Assembly (NCBI GenBank): GCA_028713325.1
Contig: JAQTON010000001.1
Span: forward strand, 1-64,000
Direction: 5' to 3'
DNA length: 64,000 bases
DNA from: Candidatus Altimarinota bacterium
GTDB taxonomy: Bacteria; Patescibacteriota; Gracilibacteria; BD1-5; UBA2023
Numbering within the stretch: position 1 is the first letter of the stretch; each line of letters begins with the position of its first letter. Both the position numbers and the translations under genes were made by a program. The notes below the pieces were generated by a model. It worked only from the letters and a program-made list of their open reading frames with translations. It made no database searches and was not told the origin of the DNA. Below, in pieces: positions 9,362 to 18,198 of the stretch.

Positions 9362-9385
9362 CTTTTTGGTGGGTTTGGATATAAT
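9362..9385 (+). promoter_or_regulatory. Promoter of TA module 2
   Basis: TATAAT at 9380-9385 in the repeated context GGTTTGGATATAATGAA, directly after repeat R3. Confidence 0.55.
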
Positions 9386-9416
9386 GAAGATATAAATTAT
9401 TTTTCACTATCAAATT

Positions 9417-9587
9417 ATGTTATCAACCGAAGCAAGAGAAGATCTCAAAACGGATTGTTCTTTTGAGGAGATTCAGAGAATCTCTCAGAGTTTAAAGAAG
9501 ATCAAGTCTTGAAAAGTTCTATCCAAAAAGCAAGTGGATGATTTTATAGAGACAAAACTATTTTCTCAATATACGGCTCATGTATAA
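9417..9587 (+). CDS. Antitoxin of TA module 2
   Basis: A 56-residue protein with one TGA (Gly in KKIKSGKV). It is helical and charged, and its stop codon overlaps the ParE-like toxin start by 8 nt, so translation is coupled. The family is not recognised; the antitoxin role follows from position and size. Confidence 0.68.
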
Positions 9588-9855
9588 GATTATCTACTCA
9601 GAAGATACTCTTCTGGATCTGCAAGAAATTGCTGATTATATCTCTTCGGATAATCCTTTTTATGCTAAAAAAGTTATCACGAAAATTTATAAGAGTATAG
9701 AATTTTTGGAGACATATCCTTTTATCTGAAAACCAAGAAAAGATGAACTGAGAGAATTGGTGGAACCCCAATACAAGTTTCGGATATTTTATAAGGTAGA
9801 AAATAAAAGCGTCTATATTATCTCGATATTCAAATACAAAAATGATTGGAAGTAG
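9580..9855 (+). CDS. ParE-type toxin (module 2)
   Basis: A 91-residue RelE/ParE-superfamily protein. The pattern LQEIADYISSDNPFYAKKVITKIYKSIEFLETYPFIG is typical ParE: two N-terminal helices, then a Pro-Gly turn. It is followed by ELVEPQYKFRIFYKVE and a C-terminal strand. The Gly of the PxxG turn is a TGA codon. ParE homologues usually poison DNA gyrase, but that target is inferred only from the family. Its ATG overlaps the antitoxin stop, and repeat R4 follows. Confidence 0.85.
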
Positions 9856-9858
9856 AGT

Positions 9859-9919
9859 CCCCGAAGGGGCAAAAACTCCCCCGTCAAGTCCTGAAAGGAC
9901 GACGGGGGATTTTTTGTTT
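9859..9919 (+). terminator. TA-array repeat R4 (terminator)
   Basis: Small hairpin CCCCGAAGGGG at 9859-9869, then the shared terminator stem with TCAAGTCC-tgaa-AGGAC at its tip and a T-run to 9917. Confidence 0.87.
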
Positions 9920-9921
9920 TG

Positions 9922-9945
9922 TTTTTTGGGAGGTTTGGATATAAT
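9922..9945 (+). promoter_or_regulatory. Promoter of the hicBA module
   Basis: TATAAT at 9940-9945 in the repeated context GGTTTGGATATAATGAA, directly after repeat R4. Confidence 0.55.
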
Positions 9946-9974
9946 GAATATGTTTAATTGATAATATCAAATAT

Positions 9975-10196
9975 ATGGTTACGCTCGGTGGGCTTAATAT
10001 TCAAGTATACCAGGAAGAAGATAATAGTTACTATGCTTCTGTTGAAAATCTTCCAGGATGTTTTACTATGGCAGAAACTCTTGAGGAACTTGATGGAAAT
10101 ATACGAGAAGCTATAACATCATATCTGCTGAGTGTTCAAAAAGATTTGCCAAAGTATCAGTTTCATATTACTTCTAAAGATATAATTCATGCCTAA
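9975..10196 (+). CDS. hicB: HicB-family antitoxin (module 3)
   Basis: A 73-residue protein with the HicB partial RNase H fold. VYQEEDNSYYASVENLPGCFTMAETLEELDGNIREAI matches the canonical DGGYxAxxPxLPGCxTxGxTxEEAxxNxxEAI pattern. It is a short HicB with no separate C-terminal DNA-binding domain. It comes before hicA, the reverse of the commonest hicAB order, with a stop/start overlap. It should neutralise the HicA at 10189. Confidence 0.9.
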   Translation: MVTLGGLNIQVYQEEDNSYYASVENLPGCFTMAETLEELDGNIREAITSYLLSVQKDLPKYQFHITSKDIIHA

Positions 10197-10404
10197 ATTT
10201 TCTCAAGTATATGGCATGGATCTTATAAAGATTCTGGAAAAACATTGATTCATTCAACACTCCCGTTCTGGAAGTCACTATACTCTCAAACATAATTTTA
10301 ACGGTAAACGTACCACAATACCAGTTCATAATAAGCCACTTGGAAAGTGATTATTGACTGCTATTCTTCGACAAGTATGATTATCGAAAGATATTTTAGA
10401 ATAG
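10189..10404 (+). CDS. hicA: HicA-family mRNA interferase toxin (module 3)
   Basis: A 71-residue double-stranded-RNA-binding-fold toxin. GFIQHSRSGSHYTLKH contains the catalytic His of the HicA GSHxxx motif, and TTIPVHNKPLGKGLLTAILRQVGLS matches the HicA C-terminus. Three of its glycines, including those in HGF, GKGLL and QVGLS, are TGA codons, so no standard-code ORF covers it. It overlaps hicB by 8 nt. Confidence 0.92.
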
Positions 10405-10410
10405 AATGTA

Positions 10411-10472
10411 CCCCGAAGGGGCAAAAAACTCCCCCGTCAAGTCCTGAAAGGACGACGGGGGAGTTTTTGTGT
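10411..10472 (+). terminator. TA-array repeat R5 (terminator)
   Basis: CCCCGAAGGGG hairpin at 10411-10421 plus the shared terminator at 10428-10467. The sequence after it (gtcgagagaggaggtcgat) duplicates that after R2. Confidence 0.87.
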
Positions 10473-10497
10473 CGAGAGAGGAGGTCGATAAAAATCT

Positions 10498-10526
10498 TTT
10501 TGTCTTTCCAATGGTTTGGATATAAT
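10498..10526 (+). promoter_or_regulatory. Promoter of TA module 4
   Basis: TATAAT at 10521-10526 with TTTTTGTC about 17 bp upstream. The block is nearly identical to those at 8398 and 11108. Confidence 0.6.
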
Positions 10527-10556
10527 GAAGGGGATTTATAAATAACTTTAGAGATT

Positions 10557-10685
10557 ATGAATAATAATATAGAAGCATGAAAGCTTTCAAAACAATTGGA
10601 CGATCTCATTATTGAACAATCACAGATTTTACGAAAGTCTTTGCGATCAAAAAAATCATCTTTTATTCTTGCCGATCATGTTTAA
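10557..10685 (+). CDS. Small antitoxin of TA module 4
   Basis: A 42-residue protein with one TGA (Gly in EAGKL) that reads as an amphipathic helix. Its last 8 nt overlap the toxin start at 10678. Too short for family assignment; the role is inferred from the arrangement. Confidence 0.6.
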
Positions 10686-11001
10686 GGTATACTTTTCTCG
10701 AGAAAGTTCTGCCCGGTTAGCACGTTATATTATTCAGTATAGGGAATATTATGAAAATCTCTATAGGGATAGCGGTATCTGGTCTGAAGATCAGATTATT
10801 GATGGTTATATTGCGGAGTCAAAACAGAGAAAAAATGAAATTATCACACTTATAACAACTCGATTATCACAAGAAGTGGTACTTGGGAAAACATTATTAA
10901 ATACCATTATCTTACCTTGGCGATCAAAATATATTTTTTTGGAGTGGGTAGAAGATTGTGATTCAAAAGAACGACGTATTATCAAATTTGATATCCGATA
11001 A
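10678..11001 (+). CDS. Putative RelE/ParE-like toxin (module 4)
   Basis: A 107-residue protein. Its C-terminal half (YIFLEWVEDCDSKERRIIKF) resembles ParE-like toxins, where a strand-forming IFxEW segment precedes a final Arg/Ile-rich strand. The N-terminal half is helical with an acidic GIWSEDQIIDGYI segment. It contains no TGA. Start at 10678 chosen because it overlaps the antitoxin stop as in modules 2 and 3. Family assignment is tentative. Confidence 0.65.
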   Translation: MFKVYFSRESSARLARYIIQYREYYENLYRDSGIWSEDQIIDGYIAESKQRKNEIITLITTRLSQEVVLGKTLLNTIILPWRSKYIFLEWVEDCDSKERRIIKFDIR

Positions 11002-11008
11002 ATTTTCT

Positions 11009-11057
11009 CCCCGAAGGGGCAAAAACTCCCCCGTCCGAAAGGACGGGGGAGTTTTTG
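11009..11057 (+). terminator. TA-array repeat R6 (terminator)
   Basis: CCCCGAAGGGG hairpin, then a tidier form of the shared stem, ACTCCCCCGTCC-gaaa-GGACGGGGGAGT, with a T-run. Confidence 0.88.
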
Positions 11058-11072
11058 CGTTTCTCGTCCACT

Positions 11073-11084
11073 GAAACCGGTTTC
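11073..11084 (+). promoter_or_regulatory. Putative operator of TA module 5
   Basis: The perfect palindrome GAAACCGGTTTC lies 47 bp upstream of the TATAAT of module 5. It is the counterpart of the GAGACCGGTCTC pair before module 1. Confidence 0.5.
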
Positions 11085-11107
11085 AAAATTGAGGTGAATG
11101 AAAATCT

Positions 11108-11136
11108 TTTTGTCTTTCCAATGGTTTGAATATAAT
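11108..11136 (+). promoter_or_regulatory. Promoter of TA module 5
   Basis: TATAAT at 11131-11136 in the repeated TTTTTGTCTTTCCAATGG context. Confidence 0.6.
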
Positions 11137-11171
11137 GAAGGGGATTATTTATAAATAACTTATGAGAGATT

Positions 11172-11339
11172 ATGGCACAGATTCTCGATCGAGATACGAA
11201 AAATGTTCTCGTAAAATTTAGTATACAGGAATTTAATTCTATTAAAAAAGTATATCCTATCGATGATGAGGATATGTCTCAGTATGAATTTATCCTGAAT
11301 ACCCCAGTGTCTGCAAAAGAACTTCTTAAAACTTTTTAA
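11172..11339 (+). CDS. Antitoxin of TA module 5 (MAQILD family)
   Basis: A 55-residue protein starting MAQILD with LVKFSIQEF, clearly related to the module 1 antitoxin. The C-terminal half is acidic and differs from its paralogue, as expected if it binds a different toxin. It ends 1 bp before the RelE-like toxin. Confidence 0.72.
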   Translation: MAQILDRDTKNVLVKFSIQEFNSIKKVYPIDDEDMSQYEFILNTPVSAKELLKTF

Positions 11340-11340
11340 T

Positions 11341-11577
11341 ATGGTTCAGTCATGGGAGAAGTATATCGAAAAGAATCCTAAAAAGGATGAATTAAAAAAG
11401 GTTATCTTTGATATTTCGGTGTGAGATATTGCAAGATACGATATCAAAAAACTTTCATGATATAGAAATAAATTTCGTCTTCGAGTTTGAAAAATACGAA
11501 TAATTTTTTCTAAAATAGGAGATGAGTACTTCATAGAGGCGGTTGACACGAGGTGAGATATTTATAAAGGATTATAA
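11341..11577 (+). CDS. RelE-type toxin (module 5)
   Basis: A 78-residue RelE-family mRNA interferase. The core KKLSGYRNKFRLRVGKIRIIF followed by TRGDIYK is the standard RelE pattern (LxGxxxxxRxRVGxYRxxY, then RxxIYR). Four glycines, including both in the LSG and RVG core positions, are TGA codons, so the standard code shows only short pieces. Repeat R7 follows. Confidence 0.9.
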
Positions 11578-11598
11578 TAAGTAAAGGTTTCTTTCTTT

Positions 11599-11660
11599 CG
11601 TAAGGTATAAAGTTCAAAAAATCCCCAGAAGTCCGAAAGGACGACGGGGGAGTTTTTGCG
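11599..11660 (+). terminator. TA-array repeat R7: right boundary
   Basis: Last copy of the shared terminator. Its left 28 bp (cgtaaggtataaagttc and on) match R1, so R1 and R7 bracket the array. It lies at the 3' end of the convergent murB gene and could stop transcripts from both sides. Confidence 0.85.
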
Positions 11661-11665
11661 TTTGT

Positions 11666-12532
11666 TTATTTATTCTCTATGATTCTCACTTCTTCTTGCA
11701 GCTCCACCCCAAACATCTCCCGTACTTTCTCTTTCGCGAGATCCCGTAGAGCGAGGATGTCCCGGTAGCTTCCCTGCTCGTCGTTCACGAAGAAGTTGGC
11801 ATGAATCTCCGATATCTTTACTCCGCCGATGCGGTGTCCCTTGAGTCCGACCTGATCGATGAGCCGTCCGGCGGAATCGAGAGGAGGATTCCGAAAAAAC
11901 GATCCGCAGGTGAATCCTCCGGGTTGTTTCCCGGAGCGGAAAGTTCTCGGATCGGTAGTGTCGTCGGAAACAAGGTCGGTTTGAAAAACCGCATCGACGA
12001 GGAACCAGGTAGGTCTCTCTTTGAGAAGAGAGTGACGGTAAGAGAAATCCAATTCGGTGTTTTTTAGGGTTATATATTCATTGATTTCCATATCAAAAAG
12101 CGTCGCTTCCAGAACGGCATCTTTTGCTTCGAATCCGAAACATCCGGCATTTCCGGCGATTGCTCCGCCGACCGTCCCAGGAAGCCCGACCCACTTTCCG
12201 AACAAAGAACCTTCCTGTTTTTTTGATATATGGAGCGAAAGCAAAGACAGAAGTTCTCCCCCCGTCACTCGTATAGTATTCCCGCTCCATTCTATTCACT
12301 TGAGCATGTTTCGCACGATAATTCCCTCGAATATCTCAAATGCAAACAGCACATTGGTTCCGCTTCCGAGAAAAACTATCGGGAGAGAATTTGTTTGTGC
12401 AAATTGCCAAATATCATACAGCCTTGCCATATCCGACCGTTCCCGAAGTTCGAAAAAATACCGTGCGATGGCAGGAGTATGAAAAGAAGAGTATTTAAAG
12501 AGATCTTTATTGTTTTCGAGAAATGGAGGCAT
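11666..12532 (-). CDS. murB: UDP-N-acetylenolpyruvoylglucosamine reductase MurB
   Basis: 288 residues. This flavoenzyme reduces UDP-GlcNAc-enolpyruvate to UDP-MurNAc with NADPH in the cytoplasm, an early peptidoglycan step. The FAD-binding part has FLGSGTNVLF and GLPGTVGGAIAGNAGCFG; the C-terminal domain has the catalytic Ser region GSFFRNP, GLKGHRIGGVKIS and HANFFVN, and the C-terminal Glu in ELQEEVRII. One TGA joins the two standard-code halves (NMLK-G-IEWS). It starts 6 bp after the uvrA stop, so the two share a transcript. Confidence 0.93.
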
Positions 12533-12538
12533 AGACGA

Positions 12539-15502
12539 TTAACGATGAGAAATATTTTTCTTCTCGCGATATTTTTTTAGAGCTTGTCCGGTATAGGAGC
12601 GTTTTTCTTTCAGTATATCTTCGGTCCTTCCTGAAAATATCAATTCTCCTCATCTGTCCCCTCCTTCCAATCCGATGTCGATGCAGTAATCGGAGTTGGC
12701 GATGATGTCGAGATTGTGCTCGATAACGAGGACGGTATTCCCTTTCTCCACGAGACGATCGAGGATGAGGAGAAGCTTCAGGACATCCGAGAAGTGGAGT
12801 CCGGTGGACGGTTCGTCGAGGATATAGATAGTTTTACTGGTCGAACGCTTGGAGAGGTCGAACGCCAGCTTGATTCGTTGAGCTTCTCCTCCCGAGAGAG
12901 TAGGGGCTGATTGCCCGAGTTCTATGTACCCGAGTCCGACATCGTTCAAAACTTCGAGTACGCGCTTGATGCGAGGAAAAGCCGTGAAAAATTCGAGCGC
13001 TTCCTCGACGGTCATCCGAAGGACTTCCGCAATGGTTTTTCCTTTGAATCGAACCTCCAGAGTTTCCGGATTATACCGACTTCCCCGACAGGATTCACAC
13101 TCTATATAGACATCGGGAAGGAAATGCATTTCGATTTTCTTGACTCCGCTTCCTTCACAGGTCTCGCAACGCCCGCCCTTGGTATTGAAGCTGAATCGCC
13201 CGATTCCATACCCCCGTTTCTGTGCTTCGAGTGATGCGGCGAATACTTCTCGAACATGACTGAACATCCCGGTATACGTGGCGATATTGGAGTGGGGAGT
13301 GCGACCGATGGGGGATTGATCGATGAGTATTACCTTGTCCAACTGTTTGGCTCAATCGATTTTTCGAACTTTCCCGACAGAAACAGTATTTCCGGTACTG
13401 AGCTCGTTGATGAGGTGCGGTGCGAGTATGTCCATAATGAGGGAAGACTTTCATGATCCGGAAACTCCGGTCACCACAGTGAGAACCCCGAGAGGGATTT
13501 TGACGCTTATATCCTTGAGATTGTTTTCCTCTGCCCCTTCGATGGTGATATATCATAGGGGCGTATGTCTTCTCTTTTCCAGAAGCACTTGTTTTTTCCC
13601 GGAGAGATAGAGTCCAGTTTCCGAGACGGGATTATTTATAATCTCCTCATACGTTCCTTGTGCCATAATCTCCCCCCCGTGCTTTCCGGCTCAGGGACCG
13701 ATGTCGAGGATATAGTCGGAAGCTTCCATGATATCTTCGTCATGTTCGACAACGATGACACTATTTCCCACGGCAACGAGCTTCTTGATATTCTCTATAA
13801 GCATTCCGTTGTCTCTCGGATGGAGTCCGATGGACGGTTCGTCGAGGATATAGGTGATTCCCTCAAGTTTCGTCCCGATTTGAGTGGCAAGCCGTATGCG
13901 TTGCGACTCTCCTCCGGAAATAGTTCCCGCTCTCCGAGAAATGGTCATATAGTTGAGTCCTACTCAGGAGAGAAACTCCAGACGCTCCGTGACGTTCTTC
14001 ATTATTCCTTTGGTGATGGTTTTTTCTCCTACAGAGAGCTTCAGTTCTCGGAAAAATTCGAGCGAATGAAGGATGGACATATTGGAAAGTTCTCAGATAT
14101 TCTTTTCTCCAACAAATACATGAAGGGAAGATTGTTTCAATCGGTGTCCATGACAGACTTCGCACTCCATCTCGGTTATGTACTGAGATATCCGTTTCAT
14201 AAAAGCATCGTTCGCCTCGGTTTCGTGATATCGGCGCGTGAGGTTACCTACTACTCCCTCATATCGCGTATGGTAGGCTTTTGCTTCCGTCCCTCCTTCA
14301 AAAGTATGAAATACCTCGAACGTCTCCGGACATCCGTGGAGGACTATCTCCCGTGCTTTTTTACCGAGAGTATTATAGGGTACATTCATGTCAATCTTGT
14401 ATTTTTTCGCCGCCGCCCGAAGAATTTCCATATAGTACACATGATTGGTCCATGGAAGGATAGCACCTTCTTCCAGAGTGAGTCTCCCATTGATAATCTT
14501 TTCCTCGAGAAAAACCACCTTCGTACCGAGTCCATGACAACTCTCGCATGCCCCGTAATGGGAATTGAATGAAAAATGAGAAAGCGAAAGGGTTTCCTGA
14601 GACGTTCCACACTGAGGACAGGAAGCTTTCGCACTAAAAGTAAAAGTCTCTGAAAAACTCGTCTTTTGGATTCAAAGCTCCGTTCCTCATTCTCCGTACA
14701 GTCGTACGGTTCACTTCGGTACTCCCTTTTCATCCAAATTATTTCGCTTTCGAGAAACTTTATCATCTCAGAAAACATATATTTCGAGCACGTCCTCCCC
14801 TATCTTATAGGCGAACTCGAGGGAATCTCGGAGACGTTTTCCGAACGATTCCTCCTCTTTTACCACGAGACGATCGATAACGACCGATATCTTCGAATTT
14901 TTCGGAATAGTTTCATTTTCGAGGGAATCGGCGACGGAGTAGACGGTATCGTTGATTTGGAATCGAACAAATCCGCTATCGAGCACATACCGTTTGATGG
15001 ATTCCATGGTAGAATCGGTCCCGAAAAACGGAATCGGTGCCATGATGTGAATTTTGGTTCCTTCCCCAAGGTGTTTCACAAAGGAGATAATTTCCGAAAC
15101 AGGATGTTTTTTAAGCGTAACCTCGGGATGATTCGGACATTTCTGGGTTCCGATGGTCGTAAAGAGGAGACGATAGAAGTCATATATTTCCGTAATGGTT
15201 CCGACGGTCGAGCGGGGATTATTGGAAACGGTTTTCTGATCGATGCTGATGGTCGGAGAAAGCCCGCGGATCTCATCCACTTTCGTGTCTTCGTTGATGG
15301 AAGAGATGATCATCCGAGCATACGTCGAGAGACTCTCCAGGTAACGTCGTTGTCCCTCGGCATAGATGGTATCGAACGCAAGCGAGGATTTTCCGGATCC
15401 CGAAACTCCCGTTACGACCACGAGTTTGTTTTTCGGAATCTTCACCGAGATATTTTTGAGATTGTGGGTTTTTGCTCCGATAACTTCGATGGAGTGGGAC
15501 AT
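12539..15502 (-). CDS. uvrA: Excinuclease ABC subunit A (UvrA)
   Basis: 987 residues joined from four main fragments by TGA=Gly. It is the damage-sensing ATPase of nucleotide excision repair, acting as a dimer with UvrB. Visible motifs: first Walker [15 protein letters not shown] near residue 34, a zinc site starting CPNHP, a second zinc module CPQCG...[11 protein letters not shown] signatures [11 protein letters not shown] and [11 protein letters not shown], the third zinc finger CETCEGSG...[10 protein letters not shown], and a GGDRGGELIFSG C-terminus. The protein is longer than the usual 940 or so residues. Around residues 248-287 it carries a peptide encoded by a palindromic repeat (14643-14761) inserted in frame between the strand ending EIYVF and the [11 protein letters not shown] zinc motif. 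It forms an operon with murB. Confidence 0.95.
14643..14761 (-). repeat. Palindromic element, copy A, in frame inside uvrA
   Basis: A 119-bp element bounded by imperfect 9-bp inverted repeats (aaagtttct/agagacttt), with a central CCGTAC-gact-GTACGG hairpin. It is clearly homologous to copies B-F. In the uvrA frame it encodes a peptide with KRxNLxEKGxPKGTVR and ELGxQKTSFSE, with TGA as Gly at three positions. Confidence 0.88.
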
Positions 15503-15736
15503 AGGGAAAATAACAAATGAATAAACGTGAAACTACGAGGGGCGAGTATACACGAAAAGTAAGAAAAACGAAAAAGATTTTTTAGAAAACCCCTATTTCT
15601 CTTTTCCATCTTTGTTTTTTCCCGGAAATTTGTTCGCATTCGAAATCGTGAGAAAAATAAAAATCCCGAGATAATTTGCAATCTTCCGAGTTCTCTCTAT
15701 AATCAATCTCTGATTATTCTTACCGTATAAAAATCC

Positions 15737-16234
15737 ATGCAATTCACCATTCAAACCGGTAAAACCAATGAAATCCTCAGAACTAAAAGTGAGAGTGTCT
15801 CTTCTGTGGAACTGCGGAAATTTACCAGACTCGCCGAGGATATGGTTCGATATATCAAAAACCCGGACAATGGCGGAGTGGGGCTCGCGGCTCCACAGAT
15901 TGGAGTCAATAAGCGCATTATTGCCGTGAGTCTTATGCGGGATGGAGATGACGAAAACTATCGAACCATTGCTATGATAAATCCGGAAATCATCGAACAT
16001 GCCGATGAAACGGAACTGGATAACGAGGGGTGTTTGAGTATTCCCGGGGAGCACGGAGATGTAGACCGTTGGAAACGAATCAAAGTTTCCTATATTGATA
16101 CTTCTTTGCGTCCGCAATCCATTCTCCTTTCGGGGCTTGCTGCCCGCATTGTGCAACACGAGGTGGATCACCTCGAGGGGATACTTTTTATCGATCGGGT
16201 AAAGAAATCCGAAAATATTCTTGCAAAGAAATAA
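15737..16234 (+). CDS. def: Peptide deformylase
   Basis: 165 residues. It removes the N-formyl group from nascent proteins using a bound metal. All three signature motifs are present: GVGLAAPQIG (about 47-56), EGCLS with the metal-binding Cys near 99, and HEVDH near 141-145 supplying two His ligands and the catalytic Glu. It contains no TGA codon. It is the first gene of a + strand run after the divergent uvrA; the 234-bp divergent gap should hold both promoters. Confidence 0.95.
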   Translation: MQFTIQTGKTNEILRTKSESVSSVELRKFTRLAEDMVRYIKNPDNGGVGLAAPQIGVNKRIIAVSLMRDGDDENYRTIAMINPEIIEHADETELDNEGCLSIPGEHGDVDRWKRIKVSYIDTSLRPQSILLSGLAARIVQHEVDHLEGILFIDRVKKSENILAKK

Positions 16235-16253
16235 TTTTTTCACCTCATTTATT

Positions 16254-16448
16254 ATGGCAGATATCTATGTTCTCGATTCCGAAACGAAAAAAATCAGAGG
16301 GTGTGTTTCTTTTTCCCCATCCGAATTCAGCAGTGTTCTTAATTGTTCTCGGCTTATCGGAGATGTCGGGGTGCGTCTTTTCGATGGGGCAACAGGGATA
16401 ATGGAGCAGGGTTTTATAGCAAGAGAAGATATCGTTATTATCCATTAG
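16254..16448 (+). CDS. Small hypothetical protein
   Basis: 64 residues beginning MADIYVLDSETKKIRG, with alternating short strands and helices and no membrane segment. It lies 19 bp after def and 13 bp before ung on the same strand, so it is probably co-transcribed. No family recognised. The start at 16254 follows the T-rich leader typical of this genome. Confidence 0.6.
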   Translation: MADIYVLDSETKKIRGCVSFSPSEFSSVLNCSRLIGDVGVRLFDGATGIMEQGFIAREDIVIIH

Positions 16449-16461
16449 TTCTAAAATTTCT

Positions 16462-17121
16462 ATGTCCATTTGAATTCATCCTTCTTGGCAGAAGGTTCTC
16501 GCAAACGAGTTTACAAAACCGTATTGGCGGGAGCTTGATTCTTTCGTCAAGGACGAATATTCAAAAAATGCTTGTTTTCCCGAGAAAGAAAATATCTTTC
16601 GTGCTTTTGATTTGACCCCGTTTGATACGGTTAAAGTGATAATCCTCGGACAGGACCCCTATCATACGCCCGGAGCTGCCATGGGTATGTGTTTCTCGGT
16701 TCCGAACGAGAGTAAGTCGCAACCGAGCCTTGGAAACATATTTAAGGAACTTGCGGTCGATATGAAGATATCGAGAACTCAAAAAGATTTGACGCATTGG
16801 GCGGAACAAGGAGTTCTTCTGCTCAACAGCGTTCTCACCGTTCGTTCCCATGAGGCGGCATCACATCAGGGAAAATGATGGGAAATATTTACGGATGAAG
16901 TGATTCGATTATTGTCCGAGAAGCGGGAACATCTCGTATTTATCCTTTGGGGAAACTACGCCATCTCCAAACAATCCCTCATTGACGAGTGAAAACATTT
17001 GATAATTACCTCTCCTCATCCTTCTCCATTTTCTGCCTATAAAGGTTTTTTCGGAAGTCGCCCTTTTTCGAGAACGAATGAGTATTTAAAGAAGTGGGGG
17101 ATGAAAGAAATAGAGTGGTAA
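16462..17121 (+). CDS. ung: Uracil-DNA glycosylase
   Basis: 219 residues. It excises uracil from DNA in base excision repair. Family-1 motifs are visible: [18 protein letters not shown] (catalytic Asp, water-activating loop), [10 protein letters not shown], and [18 protein letters not shown], the DNA-intercalating loop with the catalytic His. The usual GQAHG is GAAMG here, a small change in the uracil pocket loop. Three TGA codons serve as Gly, including the one before WEIFTDEVI, which is conserved as Gly-Trp in the family. The start at 16462 is the only ATG giving a full N-terminus. Confidence 0.93.
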
Positions 17122-17190
17122 TGTTTTTTCTTGACTTCCTTCCATATTTTCCTATCCTTTCCCATATAAAACTCACTTATTACGTAGCCT

Positions 17191-17973
17191 ATGCCAGAGA
17201 AAACTTTCCAAGAACTCGAAAAAGAAAATGAAAAACTCAAACATCATCTGGAGATTGCCACGAGATGGATGCGTCGCGAGGTGGAAGAATCGATTCATAA
17301 GATATCCAAGCGAAAGGTAAATAAGATGACCGAAACGGGTCGCGATGATTTTCTTCGGGAAAATCAGGGAGCGATTATCTCCAAGTGCATTCAGGATTAT
17401 TTCGGAGACCTTCTTCTTCTCAATGCTCCGAAAGAAACCATCGAGTACCTCATAAGTTCCGAAATCAGTTTCTACAATCTCGGGAAGAATCCTTCTCTCG
17501 ATGGTTTTTCGGTCATAGGATCCTATCATAAAATCCTCGACGTTTGGGTGGAACAGATGATTGTGAATCAGTTTCGGAAGTTTGCTCAAAAGAAGGGGGC
17601 AACAGTATTGCGAGTCAACGATCCGATGGAAAAGGCACTCCACTCAGTCGTGACGAAAAAATTCATCTTCTCTCTCGGGCGACTGTATGGACTTCTCAAG
17701 ATGATTCGGAACGGTGAAAAACTGTATGATTTCTGACAAACTTTTCGAGAATATTTGGACAAATACCCAGATCTTCGCAACATGCTCTTATCCGATCGGT
17801 TCTTTCTTCTCTTCGAGAAAGTGATAGAGAGTGATGTATTCGGAGGGAAGCGTCACCAAGGAAGCATCTCTCTGTCGGATACAAAAAATACTCGCAAATG
17901 GATTGCGGGTGATTTTATGGACAAGGATGGACTATTGTATCAGGTGCTGGAATCTCAGGCAGTTCTCTATTAA
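17191..17973 (+). CDS. Hypothetical protein with an N-terminal coiled coil
   Basis: 260 residues. Residues 1-40 are highly charged and predicted coiled coil (TFQELEKENEKLKHHLE). The rest is helical, with no signal peptide or membrane segment. A TGA after KLYDF, read as Gly, joins two standard-code pieces. It has no motif I recognise. It lies between ung and ruvC, which hints weakly at DNA metabolism. Confidence 0.75.
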
Positions 17974-17979
17974 AATAAT

Positions 17980-18123
17980 CTAGAGGAGGAGTCGGAGTTC
18001 ATCTATCTCTCCCGGAGTAAAGTACGAGAGAAGATGGAGAAAATGGTTTTTCTCTTCCGGTCCGATGGCGTTCGATGTGCGAATTTTGGATGCGATATCG
18101 GTTTCTATGAGAGTATATATCAT
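17980..18123 (-). CDS. Possible small hypothetical protein
   Basis: A 47-codon frame beginning MIYTLIETDIASKIR and ending GEIDELRLLL, with a stop 7 bp from the convergent gene at 17191. Composition looks protein-like (amphipathic, acidic), but it is short and unsupported by homology. Confidence 0.4.
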   Translation of the reverse strand: MIYTLIETDIASKIRTSNAIGPEEKNHFLHLLSYFTPGEIDELRLLL

Positions 18124-18198
18124 GATGAATATTTTTAAGTGGTTGAATAAAGTTTTGTTTCTCATCTATAAAGTCTATTAAAACATAAAATATAATAT

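Noticed and set aside
9263-9378. A short frame starting at 9263 in the R2-R3 cassette
   Set aside because: It runs through the repeated terminator R3 and ends in the next promoter, so it is not a credible gene.
9417-11577. TGA as tryptophan (Mycoplasma-type code 4)
   Set aside because: The conserved residue at TGA sites is Gly (GGDEF, RlmH GG, HicA GLL, RelE RVG), and TGG is used normally for Trp.
8218-11660. Regularly repeated units that might be a CRISPR array
   Set aside because: Intervals are 300-700 bp, hold genes, and the repeat is a terminator; no cas genes are present.
8218-11660. A true integron
   Set aside because: No integrase gene and no attC-like fold were seen; the shared sequence is a terminator plus promoter. 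The cassette analogy is kept only as a hypothesis.
14386-14778. A 130-residue alternative minus-strand frame within uvrA that reads through the repeat
   Set aside because: The uvrA frame itself is continuous under code 25 and carries the zinc motif; the alternative frame has no family character.
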